A DNA stretch of 7,796 bases from Prevotella sp. (GCA_003483565.1 DMYZ01000249.1:1-7796); one strand, 5' to 3'; numbered from the stretch's first letter, positions 1 to 7,795 are shown. Notes: generated from the letters alone by a model not told the origin. Program-made: numbers and translations.

Positions 1-1823
1 CTACGCATACCTGGACAGATAGTTATCCCTATAGTTGCATTAGTATTTTTGCCCTTCACCCACAGTATGTTGACTTTACATCCCTGCCATCTTTGAAAGA
101 TTCCAGGAAAAAAGATGCTTTCGAAAAATTGCGTAAAGAACTCAATGCTCTTCCTCAAATTGATTATGAACGTGTCAATCAGGTTAAAATGGATTATCTG
201 AAGGAGCTTTTCAAACAGGAAGGTGAAAAAATGATGCAGTCTTCTGATTATCAGATTTTCTTTAAAGCTGCAGAATCCTGGTTGGTTCCATACGCTCAAT
301 ATTCTTATCTGAGGGATTTATATGGTACTGCCGACTTTAGTCTGTGGCCGGATCATCAAGTCTGGAATGAAAGAGAGCGCAAGGACTTAACAGATGTTGA
401 TAGTAGTATATACCGTGAGGTCGTCTTTTATTATTTCGTCCAGTATATCCTCTGTATTCAGATGAAAAGTGTACATGTCTATGCCAGATCGCAGGGCGTG
501 ATTCTTAAAGGTGATATCCCCATTGGTGTGAACCGTTATGGCTGCGATGTATGGATGGAACCAAAATATTTTAATCTTAACGGCCAGGCAGGTGCACCAC
601 CTGATGATTTTTCTGTCAATGGGCAGAACTGGGGATTCCCTACGTACAACTGGGATGCGATGTTGCAGGATGACTGTATCTGGTGGGTGCGCCGTTTCCA
701 GTATATGGCAAATTTTTTTGATGCTTACCGTATAGACCATGTCCTTGGGTTCTTCCGTATATGGGAAATTCCTGTTCATGCCGTGCATGGTCTGCTCGGG
801 CAGTTTACTCCTGCTTTAGGGATGACTCGTGAGGAAATAGAAGGTTATGGTCTTCATTTTCAGGAAGAATTATTTCTTAACCCGTTTATAGCAGACTGGG
901 TTCTGGACCGTGTATTCAAGGAACATACGGAAGAGGTAAAACAAAAATATTTAATTCATACTCATGATGACCGGTATGCTATGAAACCGGAGTATGATAC
1001 CCAGCGGAAGGTGGAGAAGGCTTTCGAAGGAAAAACTTCTGATACGGACATATGGATACGTGACGGACTTTATTCTTTGATCAGTGATGTTCTTTTTGTC
1101 CGTGATCACAAGGATCCGGATAAGTTCCATCCACGTATTTCCGTCCAGTTTGATTTTATCTATGAATCATTGTGGGATAAAGACAAAGCAGCATTCAATA
1201 GATTATATAATGATTATTTCTATCGTCGCAATAATCAGTTCTGGTATGGTGAGGCAATGAAGAAATTGCCGAAACTTGTACAGGCAACCCGGATGCTGGT
1301 GTGTGCTGAAGATCTTGGTATGGTACCGGCTTGTGTGCCTTGGGTCATGAATGAACTTCGTATTTTGAGTCTTGAAATACAGTCTATGCCAAAGGATCCG
1401 TCAACACGCTTTGGACATTTGAGCAAAAATCCGTATCGTTCTGTATGTACCATATCTTCTCATGATATGCCAACGCTCCGCCAATGGTGGGATGAAGACA
1501 GGAATCGTACTCAAGATTATTATAGCAGTATGCTTTATCGCGAAGGTCCTGCTCCTCACCCTCTGCCAGGATGGCTTGCCAAAGATATTGTCAGCCGTCA
1601 TCTTACTTGTCCTTCTATGTTGTGTGTCATCAGTATTCAGGACTGGATGGCAATTAATGAAAGGCTCCGTCTGGCTGATGAAACTGCCGAAAGAATTAAT
1701 ATACCTGCTGATCCTCATCATTACTGGCGTTATCGGATGCATGTCAATATTGAAGATTTGACAGCGGATAAAGAATTTTCGCATACTATTTCTGAACTGA
1801 TTCTTGAAGCTGGCAGAAAGTAA
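1..1823 (+). CDS. malQ: 4-alpha-glucanotransferase (GH77, DPE2-like MalQ), 5'-truncated by window edge
   Basis: Transfers alpha-1,4-glucan segments between maltodextrins and releases glucose; expected in the cytoplasm. The frame is already open at position 3 and reads family-typical sequence (THTWTDSYPYSCISIFALHP) before any start codon, so the gene begins upstream; 606 residues are visible. GH77 landmarks seen: GDIPIGVNRYG from 510, GAPPDDFSVNGQNWGFPTYN from 591, nucleophile Asp at 735-737 in YRIDH, acid/base Glu at 1308-1310 in CAEDLG, and the third carboxylate Asp at 1464-1466 in SSHDMPTLRQWW. Nucleophile and acid/base lie 191 residues apart, against about 48 in E. coli MalQ, so there is an insert of about 140 residues like that of plant DPE2. 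Family members of this type are usually near 900 residues with N-terminal CBM20 starch-binding domains, which would lie outside the window. All catalytic residues are intact. No signal peptide can be judged. The stop is TAA at 1821-1823, 24 nt before the GH97 gene. Confidence 0.95.
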   Translation, partial: THTWTDSYPYSCISIFALHPQYVDFTSLPSLKDSRKKDAFEKLRKELNALPQIDYERVNQVKMDYLKELFKQEGEKMMQSSDYQIFFKAAESWLVPYAQYSYLRDLYGTADFSLWPDHQVWNERERKDLTDVDSSIYREVVFYYFVQYILCIQMKSVHVYARSQGVILKGDIPIGVNRYGCDVWMEPKYFNLNGQAGAPPDDFSVNGQNWGFPTYNWDAMLQDDCIWWVRRFQYMANFFDAYRIDHVLGFFRIWEIPVHAVHGLLGQFTPALGMTREEIEGYGLHFQEELFLNPFIADWVLDRVFKEHTEEVKQKYLIHTHDDRYAMKPEYDTQRKVEKAFEGKTSDTDIWIRDGLYSLISDVLFVRDHKDPDKFHPRISVQFDFIYESLWDKDKAAFNRLYNDYFYRRNNQFWYGEAMKKLPKLVQATRMLVCAEDLGMVPACVPWVMNELRILSLEIQSMPKDPSTRFGHLSKNPYRSVCTISSHDMPTLRQWWDEDRNRTQDYYSSMLYREGPAPHPLPGWLAKDIVSRHLTCPSMLCVISIQDWMAINERLRLADETAERINIPADPHHYWRYRMHVNIEDLTADKEFSHTISELILEAGRK

Positions 1824-1847
1824 AAAACAGTATAAATATATAAGGCA
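1824..1847 (+). other. malQ-GH97 intergenic spacer and translation start region
   Basis: This 24 nt gap is almost wholly A/T (AAAAACAGTATAAATATATAAGGCA region) and holds neither a terminator hairpin nor a TAnnTTTG-type Bacteroides -7 element. It contains at most a weak AAGG, four bases from the ATG. An A-rich, Shine-Dalgarno-poor leader is usual in Bacteroidetes. The lack of termination or promoter signals supports cotranscription of malQ and the GH97 gene. Confidence 0.6.
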
Positions 1848-3980
1848 ATGAAGAAAGTAATTTTATTCTTATTTGTGGTACTGCTGCCTTTGGTGGTATC
1901 GGCTCAGACTGTAAAATCGCCTGACGGAAATGTCATCTTGAAATTCTCTTTGACAGATACAGGGCAACCGACATATGAAATGTCATATAAAGGGAAGGCG
2001 GTAATAAAACCTTCTCATCTTGGACTGGAACTGGCTAAAGACAAGCATGCCACCAAAGGATTGCGTGAAACAAGTCTTATGGATGGTTTTACTATTGCCA
2101 ATACCAAAACGTCAGCTTTTGATGAAACCTGGAAACCGGTGTGGGGAGAGGTCGCTTCTATTCGTAATCATTATAATGAATTGGAAGTAGATATGAATCA
2201 ACCTGCAACTAAGAGAAATATGATCATCCGCTTCCGCGTTTACGATGAAGGAATCGGGCTCCGTTACGAATTTCCTCAGCAGGATTCTTTGGTATATTTT
2301 ATTATTAAAGATGAACATACCCAGTTTGCTATGACTGGTGACCATACGGCATGGTGGCTTCCCGGAGACTATGACACGCAGGAGCAGGAGACTCAGCAGT
2401 CTAAACTTTCTGAAATAAGAGACCGTTTTCATGATGCTGTCAACTGGAATAACTCCTCTGTATCGGTGTTTTCTCCTACAGGAGTTCAGACGGCCTTGCA
2501 GATGAAGACGGACAATGGACTGTATATTAATATTCATGAAGCTGCCTGTGTCAATTATGCCACTATGCATCTTAACCTTGATGATAAAAATATGGTCTTT
2601 GAATCCTGGCTAACCCCTGATGCTACCGGATATAAAGGATTTATGCAGACACCATGCCAGACTCCATGGCGTACCGTTATGGTAAGTGATGACGCACGTG
2701 AAATGTTGGCTAGCCATCTGATCCTTAATCTTAATGAACCTTGTAAAATAAAGGATACCAGTTGGATTCATCCAACCAAGTTCTGTGGTGTATGGTGGGA
2801 AATGATTGTAGGCAAAAAAACATGGAACTATACCGATGATTTCCCTTCGATCAAGCTGGACCAGATTGACTGGAGCAAGGTGAAACCTAATGGACGCCAT
2901 GGTGCTACTACTGCTGAAGTAAAGAAATATATTGACTTTGCCGCTGCTAATAAAATACAGGAAGTCTTGGTCGAAGGCTGGAATGTCGGCTGGGAAGACT
3001 GGGCTAATCACTGGAAGGCTGATGTTTTTGATTTCGTGACACCTTATCCTGACTTCAATATCAAATATCTGAATGATTATGCACACTCCAAGGGTGTAAA
3101 ATTGATGATGCATAATGAGACTTCATCTAGTGTCATTAATTATGAGCGCCATTTGGAAGATGCTTATAATCTGATGAACAAATATGGTTATGATGCAGTC
3201 AAGTCTGGTTATGTCGGAGACATCATTCCAAGAGGCGATCATCACTTTTCTCAGGAAATGAATAATCATTATCTTTATTGTGTAAAGGAAGCGGCCAAGC
3301 ACCATATTATGGTGGATGCCCATGAAGCTACCCGGCCGACAGGACTTTGCCGTACTTATCCTAATCTTATAGGCAATGAAAGTGCTCGTGGTACAGAGTA
3401 TGAAGCTTTTGGGGGAAATACTCCGGAACATACCGTTATCCTCCCGTTTACTCGTCTGCAGGGAGGTCCTATGGACTATACTCCTGGCATTCTTGAAACA
3501 CAGCTGAAGACCTGGAGTGATAACCCTAATTATGTCCACACTACACTGGTAGGCCAACTTGCACTTTATGTCACGATGTATTCTCCGTTGCAGATGGTAG
3601 CTGACCTTCCTGAGAATTATGCCAAGTTTATGGATGCCTTCCAGTTTATTAAGGATGTAGCCTGTGACTGGGATGACAGTAAATATCTTGAAGCAGAACC
3701 TGCTCAGTATATTACTGTTGCCCGTAAGGCTAAGGGTACTCCAAACTGGTTTATTGGCGGCAAGTGTGGCGCACAGGGACATAAGAGCAAGATAAAGCTT
3801 GATTTCCTTGACAAAGGGAAAAAATACAACTGTACGATCTATGCTGATGCCAAGGATGCCAATTACAAGACGAATCCTAAAGCTTATGTGATCACTCACC
3901 GTGTCGTAAAGAAAGATGATGTCTTGAAATTAACAGAAGCTTCTGGTGGCGGTTTCGCTGTTTCTCTTTTCGCCAAATGA
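1848..3980 (+). CDS. susB: GH97 alpha-glucosidase, SusB-type (inverting, calcium-dependent), periplasmic
   Basis: Predicted to release glucose from non-reducing ends of maltooligosaccharides in the periplasm. The 710-residue product is slightly shorter than B. thetaiotaomicron SusB (738). The leader (MKK, a hydrophobic run, then VVSA|QT) suggests cleavage after Ala19, with no lipobox. An N-terminal beta-sandwich occupies about residues 20-270, a TIM barrel about 280-600, and a C-terminal beta domain the rest. Recalled SusB active-site residues map with a constant offset of 15: E179 (SusB E194, Ca ligand, in PGDYDTQE), E424 (E439, base, in MMHNETS), E493 (E508, base/Ca, in DAHEATRPTG), E511 (E526, Ca, in IGNESARG) and E517 (E532, acid, in GTEYEAF). 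Having Glu at both base positions fits the inverting SusB group rather than the retaining GH97 galactosidase-like group. The motif VEGWNVGWEDW is also present. ATG 1848 is chosen because it directly precedes the leader; no clear Shine-Dalgarno is seen. The stop overlaps the pullulanase start. Confidence 0.95.
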   Translation: MKKVILFLFVVLLPLVVSAQTVKSPDGNVILKFSLTDTGQPTYEMSYKGKAVIKPSHLGLELAKDKHATKGLRETSLMDGFTIANTKTSAFDETWKPVWGEVASIRNHYNELEVDMNQPATKRNMIIRFRVYDEGIGLRYEFPQQDSLVYFIIKDEHTQFAMTGDHTAWWLPGDYDTQEQETQQSKLSEIRDRFHDAVNWNNSSVSVFSPTGVQTALQMKTDNGLYINIHEAACVNYATMHLNLDDKNMVFESWLTPDATGYKGFMQTPCQTPWRTVMVSDDAREMLASHLILNLNEPCKIKDTSWIHPTKFCGVWWEMIVGKKTWNYTDDFPSIKLDQIDWSKVKPNGRHGATTAEVKKYIDFAAANKIQEVLVEGWNVGWEDWANHWKADVFDFVTPYPDFNIKYLNDYAHSKGVKLMMHNETSSSVINYERHLEDAYNLMNKYGYDAVKSGYVGDIIPRGDHHFSQEMNNHYLYCVKEAAKHHIMVDAHEATRPTGLCRTYPNLIGNESARGTEYEAFGGNTPEHTVILPFTRLQGGPMDYTPGILETQLKTWSDNPNYVHTTLVGQLALYVTMYSPLQMVADLPENYAKFMDAFQFIKDVACDWDDSKYLEAEPAQYITVARKAKGTPNWFIGGKCGAQGHKSKIKLDFLDKGKKYNCTIYADAKDANYKTNPKAYVITHRVVKKDDVLKLTEASGGGFAVSLFAK
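3977..3980 (+). other. ATGA stop/start overlap between GH97 and pullulanase genes
   Basis: The ATG of the pullulanase gene (3977-3979) overlaps the TGA stop of the GH97 gene (3978-3980). Both frames are well supported by protein motifs, so the overlap is real. Such overlaps normally mean that one mRNA carries both genes and that the downstream gene is translated partly by reinitiating ribosomes. Confidence 0.9.
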
Positions 3981-5890
3981 AATTAAAGAAAATTATAGCT
4001 GCTATGTCAGCATTGTTTGTCATATTGTCTGCTCATGCACAGGAAATGTTCAATGAAGTTTCTTACAGTCCTGAGCAGACTGTGTTTAAATTGAATGCTC
4101 CGTCTTCCGCAAAGAAAGTGCTTGTTCGTATTTATGATGAAGGAACAGGCTCGAAACCTATAGAAATTTTAAAACTGAGGCAGGCAGGGGTGAATATCTG
4201 GTCGAAGACTGTAAAGCAGAATCTTGCGGGCAAATTCTATACTTTTGATATAGGAAAAGGAGAAACACCAGGTACTTTTGCTAAAGCTGTAGGAGTGAAT
4301 GGACGGCGTGGTGCTATCCTGAATATGGAATCGACGAATCCTTATGGATGGCAAAATGACCACCATCTGAAAGTTCGCAACTTTGCAAATCTTGTCATCT
4401 ATGAATTACATTATCGTGATTTTTCTATTGATCCTTCTTCGGGGCTTGTTCACAAGGGTAAATTTCTTGCTCTTTCAGAGATGAAGGCTACTGATTATCT
4501 TCGTCGTCTCGGAGTCAATGCGGTACATGTTCTGCCTTCATTTGATTTTCAGTCAGTTGATGAAACTAAATTGAATATCCCTCAATATAATTGGGGATAT
4601 GATCCTGTGAATTATAATGTGCCGGAAGGATCTTATTCAACCAATCCCTATGATCCTGCTACACGCATCCGTGAGTTCAAAAAGATGGTCATGGCCTTGC
4701 ATCGTGCAGGAATAAGGGTCATCCTTGATGTTGTTTATAATCATACTTTTGATTTGGAAAACAGTAATTTCCAACGAACTTTCCCTGATGCCTATTATCG
4801 TTTCACCAAGGATGGGAAACCATCTGACGGTTCCGGCTGTGGAAATGAGACTGCTTCTGAAAAGCCATTGATGCATGAGTTTATGCTGGAGTCTGTCAAA
4901 TATTGGATAAAGGAATATCATATTGACGGATTCCGTTTCGACCTGATGGGAGTTCATGATGTTGCAACTATGAATGATATCCGCAAGGAAGTAGATGCTA
5001 TAGATCCAACTATTTTCATTTATGGTGAAGGATGGAGTGCCGGGAAATGTGCCTATCCCGAATCTAAGCTTGCTATAAAGGCAAATCTACCTGAAATGCC
5101 AGGTATAGCCGCTTTCAGTGATGATATGCGTGATGCCTTGCGTGGCCCCTACGATGATGATCATAAAGGCGCGTTCCTTGCCGGCATTCCGGGAGAGGAA
5201 GAGAGCCTGAAGTTTGGTATTGTCGGAGGCATCGCTCATCCTCAGGTGGATATGTCCAAGGTAAATTATGACAAAAAACCGTGGGCTTTGCAACCTACCC
5301 AGCAGATCAGCTATGTCAGCTGCCATGACGATATGTGTCTGGTTGACCGGTTGAAAGCTTCTATTCCAAATATTACGGAGGATGAACTGATTCGCCTTGA
5401 TGAACTGGCCCAAACGGCTGTCCTTACTTCTCAGGGAGTTCCTTTTATGCTAAGTGGAGAAGAAATGCTCCGTACAAAGCAGGGGATACATAATAGTTTT
5501 AATTCTCCAGACAGTATTAATCATCTTGACTGGAACAACCTTGATAAATATCCTCAGGTATTTGATTACTATCGTGATCTTATTCAGCTACGTAAGGATC
5601 ATCCAGCTTTTCGTCTCGGTTTCGCGGATAGAGTAAGAGCGAGTCTCGTCTTTCTTCCTGTAAGGTCGGGATTTGTCGGCTTTGTTTTGAAAAATCATGC
5701 CGGTGATGATAATTGGAATAATATCTATGTTCTTCTTAATGCCAATAAAAGCCCGGTTAAAGTTTCACTTCCAAAAGCCAACTATACTGTGGTTTGCAAT
5801 GCCGGTATTATTGATCAGGATGGTATGGAAGATTTTACTGATGATCATGTTGTTGTAACAGGGCAGACTGGAATGATTTTACATGATTAA
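3977..5890 (+). CDS. pulA: Type I pullulanase (GH13 debranching enzyme), predicted periplasmic
   Basis: Hydrolyses alpha-1,6 branch bonds in pullulan and branched dextrins. The product has 637 residues. A leader ending SAHA|QE predicts signal peptidase I cleavage after Ala21; there is no lipobox, so the periplasm is more likely than surface anchoring. A CBM48-like beta domain spans about residues 28-115 and the GH13 barrel about 130-550. The type I pullulanase signature YNWGYDP is at residues 204-210, followed by VPEGSYSTNPYD. Conserved regions: VILDVVYNH (I), DGFRFDLMG with nucleophile D322 (II), IYGEGW with acid/base E351 (III), and YVSCHDD with transition-state Asp D451 (IV). The usual type I region IV is close to YVSKHDN; here Asp replaces the Asn after HD. 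SGCGNETASE and INHLDWNN are further family motifs. A short C-terminal beta domain follows. The ATG at 3977 overlaps the GH97 stop by 4 nt, suggesting translational coupling. Family assignment is very sure; linkage preference against isoamylase-like activity is inferred. Confidence 0.95.
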   Translation: MKLKKIIAAMSALFVILSAHAQEMFNEVSYSPEQTVFKLNAPSSAKKVLVRIYDEGTGSKPIEILKLRQAGVNIWSKTVKQNLAGKFYTFDIGKGETPGTFAKAVGVNGRRGAILNMESTNPYGWQNDHHLKVRNFANLVIYELHYRDFSIDPSSGLVHKGKFLALSEMKATDYLRRLGVNAVHVLPSFDFQSVDETKLNIPQYNWGYDPVNYNVPEGSYSTNPYDPATRIREFKKMVMALHRAGIRVILDVVYNHTFDLENSNFQRTFPDAYYRFTKDGKPSDGSGCGNETASEKPLMHEFMLESVKYWIKEYHIDGFRFDLMGVHDVATMNDIRKEVDAIDPTIFIYGEGWSAGKCAYPESKLAIKANLPEMPGIAAFSDDMRDALRGPYDDDHKGAFLAGIPGEEESLKFGIVGGIAHPQVDMSKVNYDKKPWALQPTQQISYVSCHDDMCLVDRLKASIPNITEDELIRLDELAQTAVLTSQGVPFMLSGEEMLRTKQGIHNSFNSPDSINHLDWNNLDKYPQVFDYYRDLIQLRKDHPAFRLGFADRVRASLVFLPVRSGFVGFVLKNHAGDDNWNNIYVLLNANKSPVKVSLPKANYTVVCNAGIIDQDGMEDFTDDHVVVTGQTGMILHD

Positions 5891-5902
5891 AATCTATAAA
5901 TT
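5891..5902 (+). other. Pullulanase-SusA-like intergenic spacer
   Basis: The 12 nt gap AATCTATAAATT is A/T-rich and has no Shine-Dalgarno sequence, promoter-like element or hairpin. It is too short for an independent promoter entirely within the gap, so the two GH13 genes are most simply read as cotranscribed. Confidence 0.6.
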
Positions 5903-7753
5903 ATGAACAAAGTCATGAAAAAAATAATATTTCTTTTGAGTGTTTTTTTATGTGCTCTGCACATGAATGCATTTGCTAAGGTAGATAAAATTGAACCTAC
6001 GGACTGGTTTGTCGGAATGAAAAATCCATCCCTTCAGCTTATGGTGTATGGAAAAAATATTCGGAAAGCAGAATTCTCTGTTGATTATCCTGGAGTAAAA
6101 GTAGATTCTGTTGTCAGACTTGACTCTCCGAACTATCTTTTTGTCTATTTAAATATTAAGGATGCTAAGGCTGGTACCATGAAACTGAAGTTTGATGGAA
6201 GTACGGTGAAGTATCAGTTGAAGAATCGAGAAATAAGCGGGAATAGCCGAAAAGGTTTTACGAATGCCGATGTATTGTATATGCTTATGCCTGACCGTTT
6301 TGCTAATGGTAATCCGAAAAATGACAAAATAAAAGGACTTCGTGACCAGTTGGTGAACCGTAACGAGCCCAGTCTTCATCATGGAGGAGATCTTGAGGGC
6401 ATCCGCCAGCATCTCAATTATTTTAATCAATTAGGGGTGACTGCTTTGTGGCTGACTCCTGTCTTGGAAAATGACCGTCCTGCAGATCAGAATAAATATA
6501 GTACTTATCATGGTTATGCAACGACGGATTATTATCGTGTAGATCCTCGTCTGGGAACAAATGAAGAATATAAAGAGTTGGTAAAGGAAGCTCATGCTAA
6601 AGGTTTGAAAGTAGTTATGGATATGATCTTTAATCACTGTGGTGACTATCATCCATGGAATCTGGATGCACCAAGTAAAGATTGGTTCAATAGTCCCCAT
6701 TATGGACTTCAGACAAGCTATAAGTTATCTCCTGTTCTTGATCCTTATGCCAGTAAAATTGATATGAAAGAGACGGTTGACGGGTGGTTTGTTTCTTCGA
6801 TGCCTGATTTGAACCAACGTAATCCATATGTTTTAAAATACCTCATTCAGAATAGTGAATGGTGGATAGAAACGGTAGGGATAGATGGTATTCGTATGGA
6901 TACTTATCCTTATGCAGACCGAAAAGCAATGTCTGAGTGGGCCAGGACTCTAGATACAGAATATCCTAATTTTAATATGGTAGGGGAAACCTGGGTGACA
7001 GAACCGGCTTATACTGCAGCATGGCAGAAAGATTCTAAACTTGTCAAAGATAATAGTTATTTGAAAACGGTCATGGATTTTGCTTTTTATGACCGTATCA
7101 ATCTTGCCAAGAAAGAAGAAACGGATGTATGGTGGAATGGACTTAATCGTGTCTACAATAGTCTTTGTTATGATTATCTTTATGCTAATCCGTCTAGTGT
7201 TATGGCATTTATCGAAAATCATGATACGGATCGTTTTCTCGGAGATGGAAAAGATGTCAAGTTGTTGAAACAAGCCTTGGGAATTTTGCTTACCATGAAT
7301 CGTATCCCACAGTTGTATTATGGTACAGAGGTCTTGATGAATGGCACAAAGACCGTAACAGATGGAAATGTCCGTAAAGATTTCCCCGGTGGATTTCCTG
7401 GTGATATACATAACTGTTTTACAAGAGAAGGCCGCAGTGCTGATGAAAATGCAATGTTTGACTGGGAGAGTAAGCTTTTGCACTGGCGTCAAGGGAATGA
7501 GGTTATTTCAAAAGGCAAGCAGACCCAGTTTGTTCCTTGTGCCGGAGTTTATGTTATTGCTCGCCAGTATCAGGGTAAGAATGTCATGACAATTCTTAAT
7601 GGTACTTCTAAAAATGCGGAATTACAGGTTGCCCGTTATCAGGAAATTATAGGCAGCCATAAAATAGCCAGAGATGTTATTACTGACGCAAATGTTGATC
7701 TAAATAACAATATAAAACTCGGTCCTAGGGAGACTCTGATTATTGAATTCTGA
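5903..7753 (+). CDS. susA: GH13 neopullulanase / cyclomaltodextrinase-type alpha-amylase, SusA-like, periplasmic
   Basis: Predicted to cut alpha-1,4 bonds in maltooligosaccharides, cyclodextrins or pullulan. Its 616 residues nearly match B. thetaiotaomicron SusA (617). The leader MKKIIFLLSVF..AFA|K predicts cleavage after Ala25. Its Cys17 is not in a lipobox, so periplasmic. An N-terminal cyclomaltodextrinase-type beta domain covers about residues 28-115 (IEPTDWFVGMKNPSLQLMVY) and the GH13 barrel about 120-530, starting DVLYMLMPDRFANGNPKND (D123 onward), a loop that commonly binds calcium. Conserved regions: VVMDMIFNH (D240, H245), GIDGIRMD with nucleophile D333, MVGETWV with acid/base E362, and FIENHDTDR with D441. 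The C-terminal beta domain from about 540 matches the cyclomaltodextrinase C-terminal type. Two in-frame starts are possible, ATG 5903 and ATG 5915; the first is reported, though the second gives a more typical MKK leader. The gap to the pullulanase gene is 12 nt, and a terminator follows. Neopullulanase, cyclomaltodextrinase and maltogenic amylase cannot be separated by eye. Confidence 0.93.
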   Translation: MNKVMKKIIFLLSVFLCALHMNAFAKVDKIEPTDWFVGMKNPSLQLMVYGKNIRKAEFSVDYPGVKVDSVVRLDSPNYLFVYLNIKDAKAGTMKLKFDGSTVKYQLKNREISGNSRKGFTNADVLYMLMPDRFANGNPKNDKIKGLRDQLVNRNEPSLHHGGDLEGIRQHLNYFNQLGVTALWLTPVLENDRPADQNKYSTYHGYATTDYYRVDPRLGTNEEYKELVKEAHAKGLKVVMDMIFNHCGDYHPWNLDAPSKDWFNSPHYGLQTSYKLSPVLDPYASKIDMKETVDGWFVSSMPDLNQRNPYVLKYLIQNSEWWIETVGIDGIRMDTYPYADRKAMSEWARTLDTEYPNFNMVGETWVTEPAYTAAWQKDSKLVKDNSYLKTVMDFAFYDRINLAKKEETDVWWNGLNRVYNSLCYDYLYANPSSVMAFIENHDTDRFLGDGKDVKLLKQALGILLTMNRIPQLYYGTEVLMNGTKTVTDGNVRKDFPGGFPGDIHNCFTREGRSADENAMFDWESKLLHWRQGNEVISKGKQTQFVPCAGVYVIARQYQGKNVMTILNGTSKNAELQVARYQEIIGSHKIARDVITDANVDLNNNIKLGPRETLIIEF

Positions 7754-7763
7754 TAAATGATAG

Positions 7764-7795
7764 TGGCTGGCAACATAATTGTCAGCCATTTTTTT
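7764..7795 (+). terminator. Intrinsic (Rho-independent) terminator ending the operon
   Basis: Arms TGGCTGGCAA (7764-7773) and TTGTCAGCCA (7779-7788) pair over 10 bp with a single G-U wobble. They close a 5 nt loop, CATAA, and are followed by seven T residues (7789-7795). The hairpin begins 11 nt after the stop of the SusA-like gene. This is a textbook terminator on the + strand and marks the 3' end of the transcription unit. Confidence 0.93.

Noticed and set aside
93..95. TTG as the true start of malQ
   Set aside because: The frame continues upstream to the window edge with conserved GH77 residues, so translation starts earlier.
387..788. 133-codon open frame on the - strand opposite malQ
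   Set aside because: It overlaps the most conserved GH77 segment (GAPPDDFSVNGQNWGF, YRIDH). No motif or start signal supports it.
1831..1843. TATAAATATATAA before the GH97 gene as a promoter -10 box
   Set aside because: A/T-rich leaders are normal translation start regions in Bacteroidetes. No TAnnTTTG -7 element with a TTTG near -33 is present, and the spacing leaves almost no leader.
3123..3899. 258-codon open frame on the - strand opposite the GH97 gene
   Set aside because: It lies wholly within a gene whose catalytic motifs are all present. The translation has no recognisable domain and an odd composition rich in Ile, Ser, Cys and His, typical of an antisense shadow.
5936..5962. Lipoprotein lipobox around Cys17 of the SusA-like protein
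   Set aside because: The residues before Cys are Val-Phe-Leu, with no small residue at -1. A better signal peptidase I site (AFA|K) follows, so lipidation is unlikely.
6950..7492. 180-codon open frame on the - strand opposite the SusA-like gene
   Set aside because: It covers GH13 regions III and IV of a clearly functional gene; the product is Ile-rich with no recognisable motif, so it is a shadow frame.
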